Positions 20,613 to 33,179 of a DNA stretch of 64,000 bases are shown in pieces (position 1 is the first letter of the stretch; every line of letters begins with the position of its first letter). The position numbers and the translations under genes are program-made. Location of the stretch: positions 57,871,940-57,935,939 of the forward strand of contig CM063498.1 of NCBI GenBank assembly GCA_032207245.1, read 5' to 3'. Source of the DNA: Pardosa pseudoannulata (taxonomy: Eukaryota > Arthropoda > Arachnida > Araneae > Lycosidae). The notes beneath the pieces are model-generated. The model was not told the origin of the DNA. It saw only the letters and a list, made by a program, of their open reading frames with translations, and did not search any database.

Positions 20613-21198
20613 TGAAATTTATTAAAGAGGATCATCCTGAAGATGCTGCTCATTATGCTGAAAAAATTAATTTTAGACATTTGTAATACCTTTCCAAGTA
20701 TACCGATTCACAAATTTTTTTTTTCATTTGATTTTCATTTAAATGAGCTAGAGAGACGAGACAATTTGCTGCCATGCGCAGAAAGCATTTTAGGAAAGTT
20801 TTCGTTGTTGGAAAGATATTAGTTTACTCAGAAATACATTTCGTGCTAAACAAATGGCAAACAAACATTTAGATTTAATGGTCCGTGACAAAAGCGGTAT
20901 TTTAAAACATTTAGGCAACAAAGACAAATTTATACTTTATTCGTAACAGTTTTGGGCTTATTACAGCCTGACAAAAAAGAATTTCCCGGCACAATGATTG
21001 ACAGTAGAAAGTAATCACTTGTTATTTATAGCAGTTGCGTTGTACAGTTTTAGGAATTGGGACTATTAGCATAAATTCAAGCGATATGTAATCGACCAGA
21101 AAATGTATGCGTTAACAAATATTTACTTCTTTTTTTCTTTCTCGAAATCTCAATTCGAGCTAACTTTTCGTATGGATCAGTAACAATTATATCTTCGA
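20613..21198. other. Unassigned AT-rich DNA
   Basis: No repeat termini or coding signal recognised. Confidence 0.4.
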
Positions 21199-22203
21199 CT
21201 AGCATATAGCCCGTCATATGACGGTATCTGTAAAATTTTTAATTTCTCAGAATTGTAAAGAACCCTATGAGGCAGGTAAAAAAAATGGTTTGTTTTTTTT
21301 GGCTGAGAATTACCTTTCAACAAAAATAACCGATTAAAATTATCACATATGTACTTAATCTATTATTTAAGTCAAATAAAAAAAATTATGTAATATCTAA
21401 GTTTAGTGGAAAAAACATATAGAAATAATGCAGAAAATATTTAAATAATTTAAAATAAGAAATGATTAAATAAGATGGTTAACGGAATGACGTCATAAGG
21501 CTAGAAAAATTGATACTTTTACTTATTTATTATGTGATAAATTGATAAATTTAATTGCTTGCTCTTAAAATGGGGCTTGATATAATGGCATTAAACACTC
21601 GAAAAGGGGACGGGGTGGATTTCGAACGTTTTAAAGAGGACAGTATTTTTCGCTGTGATACGAAACTTATTCATACGAATTTACTTCAGAATTGGATCGA
21701 TAGTTTAGGAAAGATAAGCTTTACTCGCTTTGAATTGTGCAAACCCTAAGTCATCAAAAATCCAATATGGATGCCTCTATCCATTCCAGGTCCAACAACT
21801 TCATAACTTCGAGAACAGACGGACAGATAACTTAGGCTATTATTACATTACGAGAAGAAAGTTTAGGGATACACAACATGAAATGTTTATGTGGCCAGGG
21901 ACATCCGTACAGCAATACGTGAATTTAATAAAATAAAAATAATAAAATTATAAAAAAGTTGAAAAATAGTAAACATTTATTTTAAAAATAATAAAACGAC
22001 TTTTAAAATAATAAAACAACTTTCGGAATAAGAATTTAAAACCAAAAGCAGAAAATATTAAATTTCTTAGACATTAAAAAATCGCTTTTCATTTTGCTAA
22101 CCCTAACTCATGAAAAATCCAATATGGATGCCTGTATCCATTCCAGGTACAACCGCTTCAGAAATTCGCGGACAGACAACTTAGGCTATTATTATATAGG
22201 GGA
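21199..22203 (-). mobile_element. Non-autonomous Helitron, copy 2, with duplicated 5' terminal region
   Basis: On the minus strand the 3' end is the hairpin CCGTCATATGACGG plus CTATATGCTAG, with CTAG complement at 21199-21202 preceded by A. The 5' terminal block (CCAATATGGATGCC..CCATTCCAGGT..ACTTAGGCTATTATTA on the plus strand) occurs twice: at about 21735-21855 (its outer end disrupted) and again at about 22090-22203, where it is complete (GGGGA|T). The copy is thus an element extended by a second 5' end. No Rep/helicase gene. Related to copies at 11928-12608 and 40876-41955. Confidence 0.75.
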
Positions 22204-22511
22204 TACAATGTGAAAAATTAGTTAATTAAACACTTTTCCTAATATATAAAACATGCAAAGATCAACCATAAGCCCATTTGATTTATTTGTCCCATCAATA
22301 TAGGTAAATAAGAACTTGCAAAGTAAAATATTTTGCACTAGGGACAAAAAAAAAACTGCAATTGTATATTTTCTTTTCCTGTTTCAGGTTGGTTTTCTGT
22401 TCATTCAGGAGAGGATGTGGTGCAACTCGGTTAAAAATACTCGGATAAAAAATAGAATACGAGAAATAAAATCTTTCTTACACGTTTTATTTTTACTCTC
22501 TCTAACCATAA

Positions 22512-22668
22512 GGCAATTTGTCGCAACGTCACGAATTACTATAATGCCCTTCCCATTCATTTTCATGTTTACAACAGCCAATAGACAAACAATAAACTGC
22601 CCTTCCGTTTGAAACTAAAGCCAGAATTGTCATAATTTGAGATGTGCCCTGCTGCGTGAAATCGCCTT
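22512..22668 (+). mobile_element. TA-flanked MITE, family M2
   Basis: About 157 bp with ends AGGCAATTTGTCGCAAC and, read inward from the right, AGGCGATTTCACGCAGC; flanked by TA. Internally it has CCATTCATTTTCATGTTTAC, AGCCAATAGACAAACAATAA and AATTGTCATAATTTGAGA. Copies at 45909-46224, 45991-46147 and 48138-48294. No coding capacity; mariner-like by target only. Confidence 0.75.
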
Positions 22669-23480
22669 ATACTCTAGTTTAGTTTTTCAAAAATTTAACA
22701 ACACTGATAAGTGTTGCCAAAATACAAAAAGGAAAAGTTTTACAAGCACAAAATAATATTTTACAAGAATAATATCTACAGTTAATAATTCGAAATTAAA
22801 TATACCGTTACAACAGCCAATTTTATCTTTTAATGCGTTATTGTACGAATCATATTTTAATGATTTGAAAACAGAATCTTAAAACATAAAAATGAATACT
22901 ACTTTTAATAAGTTTGTTGTTAGAAGATTTTAATTAAGTTAAATACGATTAAATAAGTTTTTTATGTTGCTAAGAAACGCGTTTTCATTATTTTTGAAAC
23001 TAGGATATATTAAAATGAACAAGAGACTTTGTTCCATAAAATATTGCAAATATTTTAAGTATGATTCATTGCATATATGCATCCATTTTCCTTCACAAAA
23101 GGGATACGCTAATAACAGTGAAAAATTGTTCAACTTGTATATGCGAGTGCTGTACAAATTAATTACTATAATGAACTAAAGCATTTTACAAGAGTTACGC
23201 TTCACTCCTTTGATTTGAAACGGAGTCATCATATCAAATGACAAGGGTATTAAACTGGTTTGATTGAGCGTTCCAGATAGGAATCGTTATATGCCTTCCA
23301 AACAATAGCTAAACGGTAGACAAGTCGTTGGAACACGAGTCCCGCTAAAATCTGCTTCAAGCTGCAGTTCCCATTCACTCAAGGAGTCACGACAGGAAAC
23401 GAAACTACAGCTGCAATTTGGTACTGTTACAATAAACGGCCGTATTTCTCTACATCAATGGTATAGAAATTACATCAACA
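22669..23480. other. AT-rich DNA with possible LTR-like end
   Basis: No coding signal. The last ~200 bp (23290-23487) are less AT-rich, contain an AATAAA-type signal (TTACAATAAACGG) and end ..CAGAATTACA immediately before the (CA)n tract, like the LTR ends at 51824 and 58244. Start of such an LTR cannot be placed. Confidence 0.3.
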
Positions 23481-23484
23481 GAAT

Positions 23485-23485
23485 T

Positions 23486-23524
<39 letters not shown>

Positions 23525-23875
23525 CATATATATATTGTGTATATATATATATATGTATATATGTATGTATATATATATATACATATATATATTGTGTGTA
23601 TATATATATATGTATATATGCACATATATATGCGTGTGTATATATATATATATATGTATATATGCACATATATATGCGTGTGTGTGTATATATATATATA
23701 TATATCTATGTATGTATATATGCATATATATATATATATGTATGTATATATGCATATATATATATATGTATATATGTATGTATATATGCATATATATATA
23801 TATATGTATATATATATGCATGTGTGTATATATATACGTATATATATAAATATGTATATATGCATATATATATGC

Positions 23876-23925
<50 letters not shown>

Positions 23926-24070
23926 ATATGCATATATATATATGCGTGTATATATATTTATATATATATATATATGTATATATGTATATATATATGCTGT
24001 ATATATATATATATGTATGTATTGCATATATATGCATGTGTGTATATATATATATGTGTGTGTGTGTGTA
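23485..24070. repeat. 590-bp compound microsatellite (CA)n/(TA)n/(TG)n
   Basis: Begins (CA)n, then irregular TATATGTATATATGCATATA-type arrays with interspersed TGTGTG and GCGTGTG, ending (TG)n. Both strands are open in several frames for 100-195 codons, giving only I/Y/C/H/V peptides; these are artefacts of the repeat. Confidence 0.97.
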
Positions 24071-24317
24071 GATATATACAGAGATACCTAATCACTCATT
24101 TAACTTTTGGTCTTGAGTTATGTCTGAAAGTTTGAGATACGAGCGTTCAACAGCTACGAAAGAATCGATAGAGAAAAAAAATTAAACGACAAAAAAAGTG
24201 AAAAATACGTAAAAAAGTTTTAAAAATTTAACTTAAACACACCTTATAAAATCAGTTTATTTTACTTTGCATTTATTTTTTCATTGCGTTTATATACAGC
24301 TTATATGCAATATGTAT

Positions 24318-24494
24318 TAAGAAATACACACTAAACACTCTTTTTGGTTAAACTAGAGTAAATTAATTTCACCTCAATTAATTTAAACGAGCAAAACTGA
24401 TCTAACGTGGAGTTGTAAAGTTCAGCTTTGAAACTAGTTTATTATGGTACAGTCTATTACTATGTGTTTTTATGCAATATTTGTGATTTGTAAA
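24318..24494 (+). repeat. Inverted dispersed repeat, left arm
   Basis: TTAAGAAATACACACTAAAC at 24318 to TTTGTGATTTGTAA at 24494 matches the reverse complement of 26057-26189, apart from an extra ~45 bp here (about 24418-24462). Judged by eye as well over 80% similar in aligned blocks. The two arms are 1.6 kb apart. Confidence 0.7.
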
Positions 24495-24754
24495 TGCGTT
24501 TTCTTCTTTAGTAACAACGTAAGAAAATATTTCTTGGTAAGAGTGACGATTCTTGAAACGGGTTAATCGCATTTCAATGGTTTGGTTTGAAGCGTTAAGA
24601 TAAAATTTTTTCATGTTCAAATTAGATGCAAGTTTTGAAACTATTTGTACCAATACCTACTACTAATAGGCAATTCCGAATGACTCCGAATAACCATCGG
24701 AGCACGGCAATTAAGCACCAGCGGAATTACAGCCCTCAAACTCCGAAAGGAAAC

Positions 24755-24935
24755 GAGCCGAACGCTGGCCGATTGGTTAGGGCTCTGATCATCGGTACCA
24801 GAATTCGTGTGTTCGAATCCCACTATGGCATGGATGTTCGTAGCCGTTCGGAATCGGCTTTAAGCAGTAGGTCCCGGTCTCATTAGCCCTCGTGTGCAAA
24901 ACAGTAGACCGTAGAGCTCCAAACCAAACCAAAAA
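24755..24935 (+). repeat. tRNA-derived SINE, family 1, perfect 12-bp TSD
   Basis: Intact copy flanked by CCGAAAGGAAAC at 24743-24754 and 24936-24947. Head GCCGAACGCTGGCCGATTGG (A box), GTGTTCGAATCCCAC (B box), body CGTTCGGAATCGGCTTTAAG, tail CTCCAAACCAAACCAAAA. About 180 bp. Confidence 0.95.
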
Positions 24936-24947
24936 CCGAAAGGAAAC

Positions 24948-25798
24948 ACCTTACCCGTTCGACCATCGTTCAACGTCATTTTAATGCGATGGTAGACTTT
25001 CAAATTGGCTAAAATCGACCAAAAATTTTAATTTTCGATTCTATTGAATAGTTAAAGAATATATCAGTAGGAATACGGAGCAAAAAGAATTTTTTCATTC
25101 CCATCATTTTATCATTACTTATGGGTATAATAAGCTTATCATGACTTATGGGTACAGCAATAACTTCAAATGCTGTTTTCTCAGAAGTAAAATTTTCATG
25201 TATTACAAATGTTTAAAGTTCTCCAGACGCATTGAAAATAGATCATTGTCTATGAAATTCCTGTATTATTTACGTTAGAGTTTATAAAATAAAGCCTAGT
25301 TGAAACGGGTATGTTTTGAAGCCTATAATATGTTAGTTATGCACTTTAATTAACCGCTATAGCTGTTTATTCTGCAAAATATAGGTATCATAATCATAAT
25401 AATTTTTTTCTCTTTATATTTTCTATGAATGCTTACGGAAACAACTACATTTTTTTTGTAAAGTCTATAAGGTATACTTAAAACTTTATTTATCATATTT
25501 TATGCAAAATTGATGCGCCTGGAGCATTTTCAATTAAGCTAATTATGAAACCATTAATAATTAATAACTCCAAAACTAATTAATAATTTGCCTTCAAATT
25601 TTTAAAATATTTATATATCAATACTACTATTAACATAGTCAATTTTAAAGAAAATTCATTAAAAAAAGAAAAAAAAAAAAAAGTTTGCTCTAAAACTCCA
25701 CTGTCACCTTAATGGAAAAAACTGATATGACATACCAGTAATTTAAACTACAAAATCTATCATGGAATGATTTAAACGCATAGAGACACGGCGTGTGT
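24948..25798. other. AT-rich DNA, nothing recognised
   Basis: Contains one short inverted motif and a 14-A run near 25670. No coding signal. Confidence 0.4.
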
Positions 25799-25799
25799 G

Positions 25800-25862
25800 C
25801 AGGGCCGGATATGAGACGGCTGTTCTTAATCGGGCCCCTCACCTGAAGGGGCCCTGAGCTTT
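25800..25862. repeat. Possible hAT-type terminus with GGGCCCCT hairpin
   Basis: CAGGGCCGGAT followed by a perfect hairpin (GGGCCCCT, 7-nt loop, AGGGGCCC) ending in CTGA. CAGGGCCGG is common at the ends of hAT-like MITEs, but no partner end is seen. Confidence 0.3.
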
Positions 25863-25879
25863 TAAATATCCATATAATC

Positions 25880-26545
25880 GCGGGATTCAACCCTTTTCAA
25901 ACCATCGACCATTTTTGCATCTCCATTAGTTTCTAACCGTCCACTGGTTCCATAGTGATTTATGAAGTATAAGAAAGTTACTTTATAAAATTGATAAAGT
26001 CGAGTTATAATAAATTAAAGCGTATGGTGATTCAGCTTAAATAACACAGCATTAGCATTACAAATCACAAATATTGTATAAAAACACAATACAACTCCCC
26101 GTCAGATCAGTTTTCCTCCTTTAAATTAATCGAAGAGAAATTAATTTATGCTAGTATAACCAAAGAGAGTGTTTAGTGTGTATTTCTTAAAAGTAAATAT
26201 TACATATGAGCATAATAAAAAAATAAGAGATCATGCAAGGTAATGTAATATGTAGGTGATACAAACAGTATATTTTCACTGTCGCAGATCATGAATACGA
26301 ATTTTTAATAACTCTAATAAAATATAAACAATAAAGAATTATCTGTAAACCTAATGAAAATGTTTATAAAAAATGCTATAAAAACTTTTTAAACATTTTT
26401 TTTAGAAAATTTCCATTTTAACATTTTTAAAAAGTCATTTAAATTTAGAAAAGGAAAGTCCTTTAGTACCGGACAAAACACCTACTGTCCACCAATAAAG
26501 CTGGAACGTCCACTAGTGGATGGTAAAAACCAGGTTGACTATCAC
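25880..26545. mobile_element. Degraded hAT-like element (tentative)
   Basis: Left TTCAACCCTTTTCAAACCAT and right, read inward, CAGTGATAGTCAACCTGG then TTTTTACCATCCAC form a weak terminal inverted repeat of hAT type. Flanks ATCCATAT and ATCTATAT differ at one position (possible 8-bp TSD). It contains the right arm (26057-26189) of the inverted repeat. No transposase frame. Confidence 0.35.
26057..26189 (-). repeat. Inverted dispersed repeat, right arm
   Basis: Reverse-complement partner of 24318-24494; shared blocks include TGTGTATTTCTTAA, CCAAAGAGAGTGTTTAG and ACAAATCACAAATATTGTAT. Lies inside the tentative hAT-like element. Confidence 0.7.
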
Positions 26546-29002
26546 TGATCTATATTATCAAAAAGGTAACACAATTAAAACGTTTAAAAGACGCTAAATA
26601 TTACAAGAGAATAAATATCAGTGTTCATCTCCAGAAAGTAAGATTTTTTTTAGAATGTTTCTTTTTATATTGATAGAAGTGGTATATATGTATACCAGTA
26701 GTACCTTATATGCAATATTTGTTTACATACGCAAGACGGTAAATGATTTTTGTGCCTATAATAATATTACCATTAAATCTAACTACTTATATGAATGCAG
26801 AATTAAAAACACTTGTATGAGAAAAGAAAATTTAGATTTATCTGAAATAAATTTCTCCCTTATTTGGCATTTCTAGAAAGGCATGACTTAAGAGATCGGA
26901 GCTCAACTGAAGCGGGCAACTGGAAATGTTACTGTCCACATCAAGTATAATTGAGTGCCTGTATTCACGTTTATCTCTCGCGTGGGCTCTATGGACAAAA
27001 TAGGCATTAGAGTTTGCAGTAGATATTATCTAATTCGTGTGGTGGTCGTGCTCAAAAAGTAGAATGAAGGTCAACTGGTTACTTCAAGATCATATGGGGC
27101 AATAATGCCATTGCGAGCAGACTAGTATTACACAGCCCTACTGACTCTCTGTTTCGATTTTTACATATACGAAAAGTGCGTCACACCAGATTCATTAAAG
27201 TAATGATATGTTTAATGGTATCAAATTAGGCAAAAAAATAAACGTAGGAAATTACTGTCATAAGTAATATAAAGATCTGCTCAACATAGCAGTAGGTATA
27301 GTGTTCATGTTTGACGATTTTAAAAGGGCGCTGAGAGCTGCTCTAATCCCTTGCCAAATCGAATTTGCTCTTTTCGATGAAAGCTTTTGTCATGCGTCGT
27401 GACCAGAAGCAGTTTCATCACGGGCTAAATTGGGAGCAATCCAGTGGACATTAATAGTACTGCATTTACTATTTAATAAAATCCCAGAATTTGATTATTA
27501 TATTTCATTTCATTTTTATTAAAAAAAATTATTAATGTTTTTCTTTCACATATTATTTCTGTTTTTAATTATATAACAAAAGTAAAAATTTTCAGTCGTT
27601 TAAAAAATCTCTATGTAGAATTTATTGCGTGAATAACCTATAAGTGAATAATGTATAATATTAGTCAAAATTTTGTAAAAGGCATTGTTTTATTACTGAC
27701 ACGAGCTTTTCACTTTTGGCCAGACAGAATCATCACGTGTGTGATACGAGATTCTCATTTTAGGCACAGCAGTACGATCATGTCTCCCATACGTTCCCAT
27801 ACATGTTTTAAGGCAAAGAGTTAAGTTCCTACGTGCCCTGCCCTTTTCCGAATACATTTACTTTGCACCTTGAATTTTTTCAAAATAGTTTTTTTTTTTG
27901 TGGGGGGGGAATCTTAGAACTCTGAAGTCCTGTGTGATTGACCTGTCCTGGTGTCCTACTGATGAACCAAAGTATAGATCTGCAATTAAACATCGGCAAA
28001 GTAAAAAATTGTATCGCATATTTTCTGTAATTTATTGTAAAATTCGAATTAAAATGTCGTTTTAGATCTTTTTGTATTTTATTTATTAAAATACTAGCAA
28101 TAGTAATTTAATTAATAAATATTAATTAAATCAATATTTATTTAGTTAACATTTATTTAATTAATAGTTTAGTGGTTGTTGTAACTTTGCAGTTTTCTAT
28201 ATCCAGAATAAATTATTTTCTTTTTCATTAGCAGTAAAAAACACAAATCAGTAAACATGCTCATAAAACATATAATAGTAGTTGACATTTAGTGTAAAAT
28301 ATAATTTGTTTTTAAAGAAATATGTACCCATTTTACACATTTTTTTTTCAGTTTGTTATCTATTCAGTAATTTAATACAAAATGCATGCTAGTAAAAGAA
28401 ATGCTTTTTTTTTAGATCCTAATTAGGATTGTAATTAGGGTGTTTCCACAAAGAAGTTATTTTATGTAAAACTCTTTATACACATAATATATGGTTTACT
28501 GACAAATAGTATCAGTATGACGTACAAAAAGAACCCTTTTACTCAAAAAGTGCCCTGTCACTTGAGTAGAACTGTCATGTTTGAAAAATGTACCTTGCCC
28601 TTTTTAAATAAAAAGTGAGTACTGTGTATGTCTAATACAGCTCTGGATTTCATAGATAGAAATATAATTAAACTTTTTAGAGTCTATATTGTTATAAAAA
28701 TCAAGCAAGATAAGATTCTAATCAATTTATAGAAACATTACAATTTTATCATTAAGATCTTACTTGTGTTTATACAATTTCTTTAACTGGGTAACAAAAG
28801 TGTGAAACATATAGTAAACATTTTTATAGTGGATTTATTATTGACTGAAACAAAATAACTAAAGAGTTGAGTCAGTTGCATGTATCAAAAAATTATTGTA
28901 ATGAGAAGAAAAAAAACGCTCTCATATTATAAGAGAATACCCAAAGCTATAAATCTTTTTTTGAAATTTTATTTTAAGCTAACTTAAAAAAAAAAAATGA
29001 AC
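26546..29002. other. 2.4 kb of AT-rich DNA without recognisable genes
   Basis: A 73-codon plus-strand frame (26655-26876) has no known motif. A G run follows a T run near 27890-27910. AT palindromes (TTAATTAATAAATATTAATT) near 28108. Probably intronic or intergenic. Confidence 0.4.
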
Positions 29003-29010
29003 TATATAAG

Positions 29011-30226
29011 CAGTGTTGATAAAAATCACGATTTTTTTAATCAAAAAAGTTGGATTTTTTTTTTTACTTAAATCGGATTTTTTTTTTATTCAAATCAGAT
29101 TTTTTTAATTTAAATAGGATTTTTGAAATTGAAATATATTTAAGTATAATATTTTATACAAGCAAATTAAATTGTTCAAGTTAGATGTCTAAATCACTTA
29201 ATTCTTTTTTTTTATATATAATAAAAAATACATATAACTAAAATAAATAAATATATATAGTATATAATATATAAGAATAATTCATAAATCAGTAGAAAAT
29301 AATTACTTGCAATATAGGGATTTTCGCTTGTTTTAATTATCTATATCATAATTTAAATAAAGGATGCTTCATGTCAATTTATACATTTTACTCCTTCAAC
29401 CATAGAATTGATGGCCGAATGGTTAGGGTGCTGACCTTCGGAACCGGAGTTCGTGGATTCGAATCCCACAGTGGCATGGATGTTCGTAGCCGTTCGGAAT
29501 CGGCTTTAAGCAGTAGGTCCCGGTCTCATTAGCCCTCGTGTTGCAAAAAGTAGACCGTAGTGCTCCAAACCAAACCAAACCAACCATAGAATTATTAGAA
29601 AGATGAGAGTAGACTAAGGGCTAAAAAATCTCAATAATTTTTATTTTTTATGAAAATTTTACAACCAACTTTTTATTTTGTGACAGTGGTTAAATGTTAA
29701 AGTATTCATAAACAAAAACAAGTTTAGCTGCTTTGTCGTTTCAGAATTCCAGAATTATTCCCAGGTTCATAAAAATAAATAAATAAATAAAAGCAGGGGG
29801 ATAATACTTATTACATTTTTGTTTGCATTTGTTTTTATTTTTTAGAGACACTTAATATTTAAACAGAGCATTCTTTTCAAGGTATGATAATGAAATTTTT
29901 ACTGTGCCAGTAATTTTTTAATACAAAAGACGAAAACAACATTTGACTGAGAAATAAGAAAGAGATAGGGGAGAAGAAATGAATAGCAGGTAGGGTGCTA
30001 TTTTAATAATACAAGGACAGGCGGGGAGCAGCAGCCTCCTGAAACCATCTGGGAGCAACTCTGGGTTGTCAATATTTTCTTATTATGCTTATTACTAACA
30101 GCTTTCTCTTAGAGATTCAATCTTTAAAAATTGATTTAAATCAATGACTTTTTTAAAAAATCAACTGATTTAAATCGTGATTTAAGTCATGATTTAAATC
30201 AGGCTGATTTAAATCGCTCAACTCTG
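29011..30226 (+). mobile_element. hAT-like non-autonomous element with perfect 8-bp TSD, copy 1
   Basis: Starts CAGTGTTGATAAAAATCACG and ends AAATCGCTCAACTCTG, flanked by TATATAAG at 29003-29010 and 30227-30234. Both ends carry repeats of ATTTAAATCA / AAATCAGATTT. Eight-bp TSD with CAG..CTG ends is diagnostic of hAT. A SINE (29410-29580, own 13-bp TSD) is nested inside; without it the element is about 1,030 bp. No transposase core visible. Confidence 0.9.
29410..29580 (+). repeat. tRNA-derived SINE, family 1, best-preserved copy with 13-bp TSD
   Basis: Flanked by CAACCATAGAATT at 29397-29409 and 29581-29593. A box TGGCCGAATGG, B box GATTCGAATCCC, body GCCGTTCGGAATCGGC, tail GCTCCAAACCAAACCAAAC. 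Inserted in the hAT-like element 29011-30226, so younger than it. Confidence 0.96.
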
Positions 30227-30234
30227 TATATAAG

Positions 30235-32280
30235 AATAGTATATAAGAACGAAAAATTCTACAGAATATAGAAATAGTACATAAGAATAAAAAATAATCA
30301 AAAAAGATTTTACTCATAGAATTCAACCAAAGCAAAAAAAAACTGCTTTCTTGGAGTTTATATTAAAATAGTTTTAAAATTTAGATGATCTTTACTGTTA
30401 TGCGATTAGGAAGGTTAAAGGCATTTTAAATTCCATTTTATGCTACTGTTATTCAAAGTCTTTAGTAGTTGCTTTAATTTAAACTTTTTCATAAACTCAA
30501 TTTTCAAAATGTTGTCCTGTTTTTTAACTTTATTCTTTCACTATTTTAATTCTATGGGTTAATTTAAAAAAAGTTTCACTGAATCTACAATAATAGAGAC
30601 ATTAAATAAATCACTTTTGTAACAGAACTATTTTACCGCCTACCACCCGGTGGAGACCCGAAGAAACTATCATTAATTGAGCTCCAGCAGTGGTTAGAAT
30701 AGGTTGTCCTATATTATATCTGGGACTCTAATGTAAATTTAATTGTTGTTTCTAGGTTTAAATGTTAAAGTATTGTTTTGTAACAGTTCAGTGATCTTTT
30801 AGGATATACTAATAAATAAGTCGAGAGCTACCTGGTGTTAGTGTTTATTGAAGAATGCTTCCACTTTGAATAAATTACGTAAAATGTAAACTGTTAGGTT
30901 ACTTCACACCAAAAAATCTAAAGAAATGAACAGCACTTTAAAGAAAACTGAGAATAATTGTAGTTTTGTTATTTTCAACGTGCTACGTTTTTTTCTGTAT
31001 GATATTTTTGTATGTGTCATATTTTAAGAAGTTGTAAACACAATTAAATACCATGCGAAAATTATCAACAATCTAACAATCTTTTTCTACTGGATGTAAA
31101 TATATCTCAGCTAAAAAATCAAGTAAGTTTCCGCATTGAAAAAAAAAATGTTTTTAATCAAACACTTACTTCTCAACAAGTTTCTCCTCAAGCTGCCTTA
31201 CCCTTAAGATCAACACTAAAGGATACAAAAACAACTACGACATATATGTAATCATTTAAACAAACAGACCTGACCTCGCATCAGTAATACGAACATGACA
31301 TCACTATTCTTGGAGAAAGAACATCTTTTAATAAAGCGCGTCACCCAACGGGTGGAACAATAAAATGATGTCAACTGCACTCGCAAAGCCGCCTATTTCT
31401 AACGTACAAGCTACGACAGAGAGTGCTATTAAACCTTTCTTATACGTTTATTTCACGAACAAAAATAAATCTGAAGATAGCTTTAAGTAAAGATGCTTCT
31501 TGTAGTCAAATAGGTAGAGCTATAAATCATTTATTTTTATTTTATATTAAAAAAAAATTCTGAACAGAAATTAAAAGTAACTTACATAAAGATATTAAAA
31601 AAAATCTGTGGTAGCACATGATTTCCTTGCATGCCTCTAAAATTATAAACATATTTTTGAGGCACTTCATTTAAACTTATTTAACATGAATGTCAGATAC
31701 GATCCCCTAATTCTTTACATGTATTGCCTACCGGCCTAAGCCAAATGGGATCCATTTCTTAAACCTTAGGATCGAAACCGACTGTTACACTTTTTTCTCT
31801 TCTTTTTAAAGACATGTGAATAGTATTTTCGATTTTCTACGCTTTTGACACCGCAAACTATCAATAGATAGTAGCACTATCACTTAATTTATTTTTATCG
31901 GGACTTCTTAAGAATTGGGTTCCCCTTGGAAAATTTGGCAAAATATTGGCGATATTTTCTAAAACACAAAGGTAATCCATCCAAACATCGTATTTCTTGT
32001 TTTTTTCTGGCAACTTTAATGAATGCACAGTGCGACATCGTAACAGAATTATCTACTCTTACTTAATGAAAGAAAACGACTTGAAACTACGAAATTTATA
32101 TTTATGGGCAATTAATCCGTTAACAGTTTGCAAAAGCAACAGCTCCAAATTATAAAAATCAGCCAGAGTAAACCCTTAATGGTTTGTTATATCTAATTTT
32201 TTTTAAGTACTGCGCACTTTTAATATATAAGAAAATAGTTACACAAGGAGAGCTGGATGTAAATATCATATAAATTATAA
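30235..32280. other. AT-rich DNA, nothing recognised
   Basis: No coding or repeat signatures. The GC-richer stretch 31330-31430 has no long open frame. Confidence 0.4.
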
Positions 32281-32287
32281 TATAGAT

Positions 32288-32405
32288 ACAGATTGTTTGG
32301 ACACGGCGAAATCAGGAGAAAATGGTAGGCGACCATACTTATACCATTATTGCCAAGTTGGCGGGGGAACCCAGGTCTTTAGTCAAGCCTTTTTATCTTT
32401 GAAAT
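32288..32405 (+). other. Coding-like island, unidentified
   Basis: A locally GC-richer stretch preceded by ..ATACAG (possible splice acceptor) and open for about 38 codons, reading QIVWTRRNQEKMVGDHTYT then IIAKLAGEPRSLVKPFYL before a stop. The peptide looks more protein-like than surrounding frames, but I cannot name a family and no good donor follows (CAGGTCTTT at best). It could be an exon, a transposon relic or chance. Confidence 0.2.
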
Positions 32406-32869
32406 ATACGAGTTTCAACATCCTTCTCGTGGAAAAATCATGAATTCGATTTTTGTCACTTATACAAAAATTCTCACCTAAAATAACTCTTATAAACTGT
32501 TTAGCTATTTATTTATTACATCATTTTTAATGACAATCATTAATTGATTTCCTAACATAATTTTTAAAAAGTATTATTTTTTACATTTAAAAGGCGATGT
32601 TCACAATTAGCTCACACACACACACTTACAAATCCAGGGTTTAATTTAAAGGGATAGATACACATCTGATAAAATATTACATTTTAATATTATAAAATTT
32701 TATAGAATAAGAATTCAATAATGAGTAGAATTCCAATCATCAATGAGCAATATATATTCAACAATACGTAGATCTCAAGCACTGCCATCCTTGGACGACT
32801 GGTAATATTTTAATATTTGTTATAGCGAGATTCTTCGTTGTAAAAAGTGCATATTGTAATTAAAAAAAT

Positions 32870-33065
32870 TGAGGAGCACAACTACATATTACAACAATCC
32901 TAAATACAAAATTTCAGCATTAGACGGCTAAACGTTTTATAGGTATGCATATCAACGTTGAAGTTTCCTTGCACTTATGTACATACACCAGTACGAAACT
33001 AGTCAAAATGGATTCAGTCTTGGTCAAAATGGATATTTGGGCTTAAATTTGGAGACCAAGAGATT
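32870..33065 (+). repeat. Dispersed repeat related to 45100-45400
   Basis: Shares CCTAAATACAAAATTTC and AAA..AGTCAAAATGGATTCAG plus GGTCAAAATGGATA with 45111-45392. Class unknown. Confidence 0.45.
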
Positions 33066-33179
33066 TCGCGATTATTTCCTTTACTTCGCACAGGAAAAAG
33101 ATAACTTTAAAATGACTTTACTCATTCCATTCAACAAAACCACAAAAATAATGCCTATTCGGATTTTATAAGTCCGCAA

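Noticed and set aside
23450..24135. Long overlapping frames of 100-195 codons on both strands
   Set aside because: They are translations of (TA/CA/TG)n repeats (Y/I/H/C only).
29410..29480. Functional tRNA gene
   Set aside because: A/B boxes are present but the same head recurs with a constant non-tRNA body, tail and TSDs, so it is a SINE; acceptor stem pairing is poor.
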